From Hirudinaria manillensis (Eukaryota; Annelida; Clitellata; Hirudinida; Hirudinidae): DNA of 64,000 nt. Each line of letters begins with the position of its first letter. Positions within the stretch are counted from its first letter, which is position 1. The notes beneath the pieces were generated by a model. That model ran no database searches, was not told the origin of the DNA, and was given only the letters and a program-made list of their open reading frames with translations. Below are positions 59,453 to 64,000 of this stretch, piece by piece. The stretch covers positions 7,380,001 to 7,444,000 of the forward strand of contig CM067530.1 of the NCBI GenBank assembly GCA_034509925.1, read 5' to 3'. The position numbers were made by a program, and so were the translations under genes.

Positions 59453-62349
59453 ATGGCTGAACAAGAAAATGAAGAAGAAAATAAGACAATAAAGAGCAAC
59501 TTTGACTTCGTAGTTGAACTTTACAGACTTTGTTGTCCCTGGCCTTTACAGAACAGAATCAGACCGGCAGAAGTCTTAGAAGACGTCAAACACCACCCAA
59601 TCGTAACTCACCTGACTGAAAAAGAAATTTATAATTTCGAAAAGATCTGGAAACTCGTTCAGAAAAGTTTGCCAGATATCGGGAAGAAAACATTCGTCAG
59701 GTACCATTTTCTGTAGTTAAAAAATTTTATATTTTAAAAATCTAAAGGCACTATCAACAAATTGTTAATCCAAATATTGCTGTCAACTATTCTTCAGACC
59801 CTAAAGCATATGGCAAATTGTTGGGAGCGTTTTTACAAACATGATGTGAAAACTCAAAAAGGCACTATTTAGATTAAATTCATTTGACTCCACAATTCTA
59901 GTTGGCCAGTTAGCAGTTGGCATCAAAACATTGTGAATTAAATAATAAGGTTAAACGATTTCAAACGATATAATAATAAGATGAATTTCACGATTTTAAA
60001 AACGAATGTTGCTTTGATTTCTGCGAGTTTACACCATGAGGCTAACAATGACTTTAATAAAAATTAAGGGGATTTATTTGTGCGATTGGTGATGAGTTTT
60101 TTTTGTATTTCACACCAAAAAAATCAGTCATTTAAGTGATATAATGAAATAGGATACTGGTAGTCGTATCCAATGATTTACATGGTCGAATGGCAATTTT
60201 AGCCGCTTTTAAGGTTGCGTGCAATGTTTATCCTTTCAAGCAAGATTTATCTCATAACATTTCCAGACATGTTTTGATTTGTTTAAGATTCCTCTTGCTA
60301 GGGTTAAGTAAACGTATTGTTCATTAGGTCCTCATTAGCGTCAGTCGAAAAACGAGAGAATGGTTCGGTGTAATGGCATTCAAGTGGTAGTTTGGCGTCG
60401 CATGTGCCGACGTATCCTGTTAATTATCTTCGAGAATTAATCAGACACAAGCAAATAGCGTGTCTCCAGTTTCGGTCCCGTGCTTCTAAGCGAACCTCAG
60501 ATATTCAATTCAATTCCGCAAATATTTTAAGTGCCTTTTTTATCCAAGTCCTAGGATATCAAGGCACTGCCAACGCACAGACACGACCGAGCACAACAAA
60601 ATGAAATAGTGAGAACAAAAGACGATTTAAAAAAATGCAAAATAAAATATTTAATTAAGAATAACATTGATTAGAAGAATAAGTCTTTAAATTGGCATGA
60701 AAAAGCTCAGGTGAGGCAGCTTTTTGAATGTGAACGGGTAGTGTACCAGGGTAACAAATGTGTCATGCGGAATTAATGGCTTTGCCTCTCTGAGAACACG
60801 AAGTGTGGCATATCAGCTTGCAGACACTCTTCTTGCGTGCTCATCCATTGCCAAGCCAGAGTCCAACAGATATGCAACAAAAGTCAGCAAAAATTAATAA
60901 TTTTTTCGCCTGACAAAAGTATAATTGCACCTAAAATGATCTAATCCTAAACGTAATATTATTACTTTTGTTGCTACTTTATAAAAGTCACGTAATTATC
61001 CCTATTATTGAGTGGCCTCTAAATTTATGCAGGCTTTTCTCAGACCATCCCAGCATAAGCAAATCTTTTGATAAATTCCGAGGGCTGGAAGGTCAGCAGT
61101 TATTGGAAAGCGTTGTGCTGGAAGTTCATGGAATGGTCGTGATGAACACCGTCGACGAAATCGTTTCTCACCTTGACGAAGGCCCAGACCTTATCAGAGA
61201 CATCCTCAAAGAGCTTGGACAGTCACATGCAAAGTTTGGATCACAGCTGAAAGCTGAGGACTTCTGGGTTAGTTTTCTATACTAGCTGATTCAGAAGAGC
61301 ATTACTAGAAAGAAAAAAACATTGCTTCTGTCTGGTAAATGGGGCAGGGAGAAATTTAATATTTAACTTACATTTCATTCGCTCTTGGGTTCCGGTAAAA
61401 TTGCTACCTCTAGGTCAACCACTAATTTGAGTTCCGATACCTGGCCCAATGTTCTAGATCTTTCACTGGTTCCAAAACCTCGAAGTAAAGTTAAGTAAAT
61501 ATTATACCCTTAAACCGCCGTAACCGACAATAACTGGATCCCGGTTCTTTGTCAGACGATACCGAATGTAGATGGTATCTCCTCCAATATAATAATATTG
61601 AAAAAAGTAATTGGCATCTGGAATTCATTAGCTAACCTAAGTATGCAGCGCTGTACGGGTTAAGTAATCATGTCAAAAGCCTCGTTTTTCCCCATTACTA
61701 TTGACTTTCTTCTACATGTAAATAGAACATCGAGGAAGCCCTGGTTGCAGCTATAAACGAAAATTTGGGAGGACTGAAGCAGAATGCACTGGGACTGCTT
61801 AAGAAGACAATGAGATTCTTGATTAGTGGCATTGTGGAAGGTTATCAAGATGAAGTCCTTCAGTCAATAGTAATGGGGAAAGAACGAGGTTTTTGACTCT
61901 CAATTTGAATTTCAATTGCAATCATACAGTTACAGCAACATCTTTCTCAACTTGCAGCAGACACTGACGTGCACCAATCGAACCACTCCATGTCGCACAA
62001 GAGACCCGATTTGAGTGAAATGATAGAAAAGGACATGGAAGAGAAAATACACCAGAACGAGGCACACAAAAGCCGCCATCATCATCACGGGCACCATCAT
62101 CATCATCACCACCAACACCATCATCACAAGCACAGTGGTAGTATCCACAAGTCCACAATGGGCTCTGTTTTTATGGAGGACTGGGTTGTGGCATCCCAGC
62201 CGCACTCCTCGGGACTCCTGTCGGTCTCGACGATGCATACACGAGGAAGTCACAGTTCTTCTGGTACCCTATGGCTCAGTACTTCAAGGCAACTAAAGCC
62301 TGAAAATGAAGTGGACTTGGGTGTCCAGGATGTTGAAAATTCTCAATGA
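59453..62349 (+). CDS. Neuroglobin/globin-X-like globin with a histidine-rich C-terminal extension
   Basis: Four exons (59453-59700, 61033-61267, 61726-61888, 61958-62349) close in phase to 345 residues, over twice a normal globin. Residues about 50-210 are a globin fold: the CD-corner Phe95 (SFDKFRG), distal His115 at E7 (LEVHGMVVM) and proximal His148 at F8 (LGQSHAKF) are all present, so haem binding is expected. The first two introns sit at the ancestral globin positions B12.2 (phase 2, FVR|LFSD) and G7.0 (phase 0, EDFW|NIEE). An acidic N-terminal extension of about 50 residues precedes the fold. A tail of about 130 residues contains a His tract at about 256-274 (HHHHGHHHHHHHQHHHHKH) and a Ser-rich end. 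Spacing to WARS2 (tail-to-tail) is 196 bp. Whether it stores or senses oxygen is not visible. Confidence 0.88.
62070..62134 (+). repeat. CAT/CAC triplet run coding the poly-His tract
   Basis: An interrupted CAT/CAC array in frame within the last globin exon, the same triplet type as the intergenic microsatellites nearby. Confidence 0.75.
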
Positions 62350-62545
62350 ATTTACTCATAACAAACATTGCTGTGGTTTCACAAGTAGAATGATTTATTT
62401 CTTGATCATGAATAACATAAACTATTGAAAAATAATCGAGCATGCTTTACAGTCCCGAATACTGAAGGAGATGTAAGACCTCAGAAAATGTGCTTACTGG
62501 AAAAAATAGACTTGGTAATATCGTGCAAATTCCAAGATCTGATTA

Positions 62546-63907
62546 TTATGCCAATCCAACAAGTTTCTTGATCTCTAAGCAGGTTTCAGAAGCCACCTGT
62601 TGTGCAATTTCATTTCCTCTTTCGAGTATTGTTGCAACATGTTCAGGATTATTCTTCAGATGGACAATATTGGCCCTGATGGGTTTCAGCTTTTCTATAA
62701 CGCACTCTGAAATTCTATCTTTGAACTCAACGGTGTTCAGATTTGCACACTCGGAACAAATCTGATCAGGAGTGGATTCGTCAAAAGCAGCGAAGATGTC
62801 AACGAGATTAGAAATTCCAGGTCTTCCTACGGTGTCGTATCCGATCATGCTCCCTTTGCCCATGTCTGTGACAGCCTTCCTCAGTTTCTCTCGAATTTCA
62901 TCAGGAGAATCAAATAGCTCAATCCTACCTCTGGAATCTTTCTCTGATTTGCTCATCTTCCTAAGAGGATCTCGCAAACTTTTTAACCTCACCTGAGTTC
63001 CTAAGTAACAAAACATTGTTTACTTACAATTGCAAAATGATTGGTGATTCTTAAAAGTCTAATTGAATCTTCAAACCAATTTAATTATGATGCCAATGCA
63101 GCAACTATTATAATTATGTAATCTACACCATCTTTATTGCTGGAGAATCACTCCATCTATGCTCTTATCTTTGTGTTGTCACATACGGAATAACTAGGCT
63201 GTTTATAAATATTTAAAATATTTAAAACACTAACCAAAAAGATTCTTTGGCTCAGGAAAAACTTGCTTTTTATATGTTCTGTTGAATAGCCTGGCCAGAT
63301 GACGAGTAAGTTCCAAGTGTTGAACCTGGTCTTCACCTATTGGGACCTCTGTAGCCCTGATGTCATCAAATTTGTATTTGTTTAAAGCTAGTCAAGTTAT
63401 GCAAGTCAACAAAACATTGTAATATATCATATCATTAAATAACGCATGTTATGTGTTATCGTATTTACTTATAAACCAAAATATCAGCAGCTTGAAGGAC
63501 TGGATAACTGAAAAGACCTAGTGGCACCTCATCCTTTGAAGAGAGTTTCTCCTAGAAAGCAAAGTCAATGCAACTTTTATTTTGTTTATAAACTTAAGCT
63601 TTCACATCTTTCAACCATATCAAATACTATCAAGGATCACCAAGAAGATCATCTAGAGCAAACATCATCATAGCAAAATTGCCAATAACCCACCTTCCAC
63701 TGAGGTAAATGCTCTAATTTGTTCAAAGTTGTCAGACATCCAAGTATCCAGGCCAATTCAGTATGCTGGGGCACCTGAAACACATTAATTGCTATTATTG
63801 GGTTATATTTTTATATTAGCTTCATGTTTTCAATGTTATACCAACAGAAGATTGCTGGAAAAGTACTGTTTCTTGTCTGTCTAAGCCACAAGCAAGCAAG
63901 GCACAAG
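62546..63907 (-). CDS. WARS2: Mitochondrial tryptophanyl-tRNA synthetase, C-terminal part (runs off right edge)
   Basis: Visible exons are 63907-63846, 63774-63694, 63551-63469, 63356-63235 and 63000-62546, joined in consistent phases (about 267 residues). The enzyme charges mitochondrial tRNA-Trp. The order matches bacterial-type TrpRS: LACGLD ... FQQSSVPQHTELAWIL, LPQWKEKLSSKDEVPLG, SYPVLQAADILVYK, VPIGEDQVQHLELTRHLA, the KMSKS signature in LRKMSKSEKD, then RKAVTD, GRPGISNLV and the end EIKKLVGLA. The HIGH-motif N-terminal part lies beyond position 64000. The KMSKS loop and catalytic-fold signatures are intact. Confidence 0.93.
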
Positions 63908-64000
63908 CTGAATTCATGATATTTTCTCTATTCCAGTAAAAAGTGTTAAAAACCATTATTCAAAGCATGTTAATACAATTTACTTCATAAAATTAATGCA

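Noticed and set aside
61922..62253. Minus-strand frames over the globin last exon
   Set aside because: Met/Val-rich and Asp-rich stretches are the complement of the CAT/CAC run.

Overview
The window is nuclear DNA of a bilaterian animal. It is very AT-rich, its coding exons are interrupted by many short GT-AG introns, and the spacers are packed with ATT/TAA and ATC/GAC trinucleotide microsatellites. A neuropeptide-type GPCR, a neuroglobin-like globin with introns at the classical B12.2 and G7.0 sites, and a receptor tyrosine phosphatase with EGF and FN3 repeats all point to a bilaterian. A lophotrochozoan such as an annelid fits the style, but that is inference. Exon models were joined by hand using splice signals, reading phase and remembered family sequences. 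Where stated, the phases close to an integral number of codons.

Left part (1-28.8 kb) is gene-poor. It holds an unrecognised multi-exon minus-strand gene running off the left edge (34-2675 or further), a short zinc-finger/basic-tail protein (4557-4811), a solo LTR (7894-8173), an interstitial telomere-like array (10905-10988), and a two-exon class A GPCR on the minus strand (12463-20602). The GPCR intron of about 6.9 kb carries a complete but miniature LTR retrotransposon (17013-18701) with one SAP-domain ORF and no pol. The region 20.6-28.8 kb is essentially repeats.

Right part (28.8-64 kb) is gene-dense. In order: a cysteine-rich single-pass membrane protein (28818-31004,+); NUDT12-like peroxisomal NADH pyrophosphatase (32096-34256,+); FAIM (34817-35546,+); ALIX/PDCD6IP (35827-41224,-); a single-pass membrane protein with a Ser/Pro-rich tail (42602-43848,+); a COX14-like mitochondrial microprotein (43992-44233,-); STARD7 (44965-47160,+); PIP4P/TMEM55 (48427-50505,+); a receptor tyrosine phosphatase (50839-57165,-); a tiny signal-peptide membrane protein (57820-58727,+); a globin with a histidine-rich C-terminal extension (59453-62349,+); and the 3' part of mitochondrial tryptophanyl-tRNA synthetase (62546-63907,-, continuing off the right edge).

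These are mostly independent housekeeping genes, not an operon. COX14-like/STARD7, ALIX/42.6-kb gene and RPTP/57.8-kb gene are head-to-head pairs; FAIM/ALIX, PIP4P/RPTP and globin/WARS2 are tail-to-tail with short spacers. The most unusual items are the miniature SAP-ORF retroelement, the RPTP whose D1 and D2 domains both lack key catalytic residues, the His-tailed globin, the 14-cysteine orphan receptor-like protein, and the zinc-finger/protamine-like microprotein.
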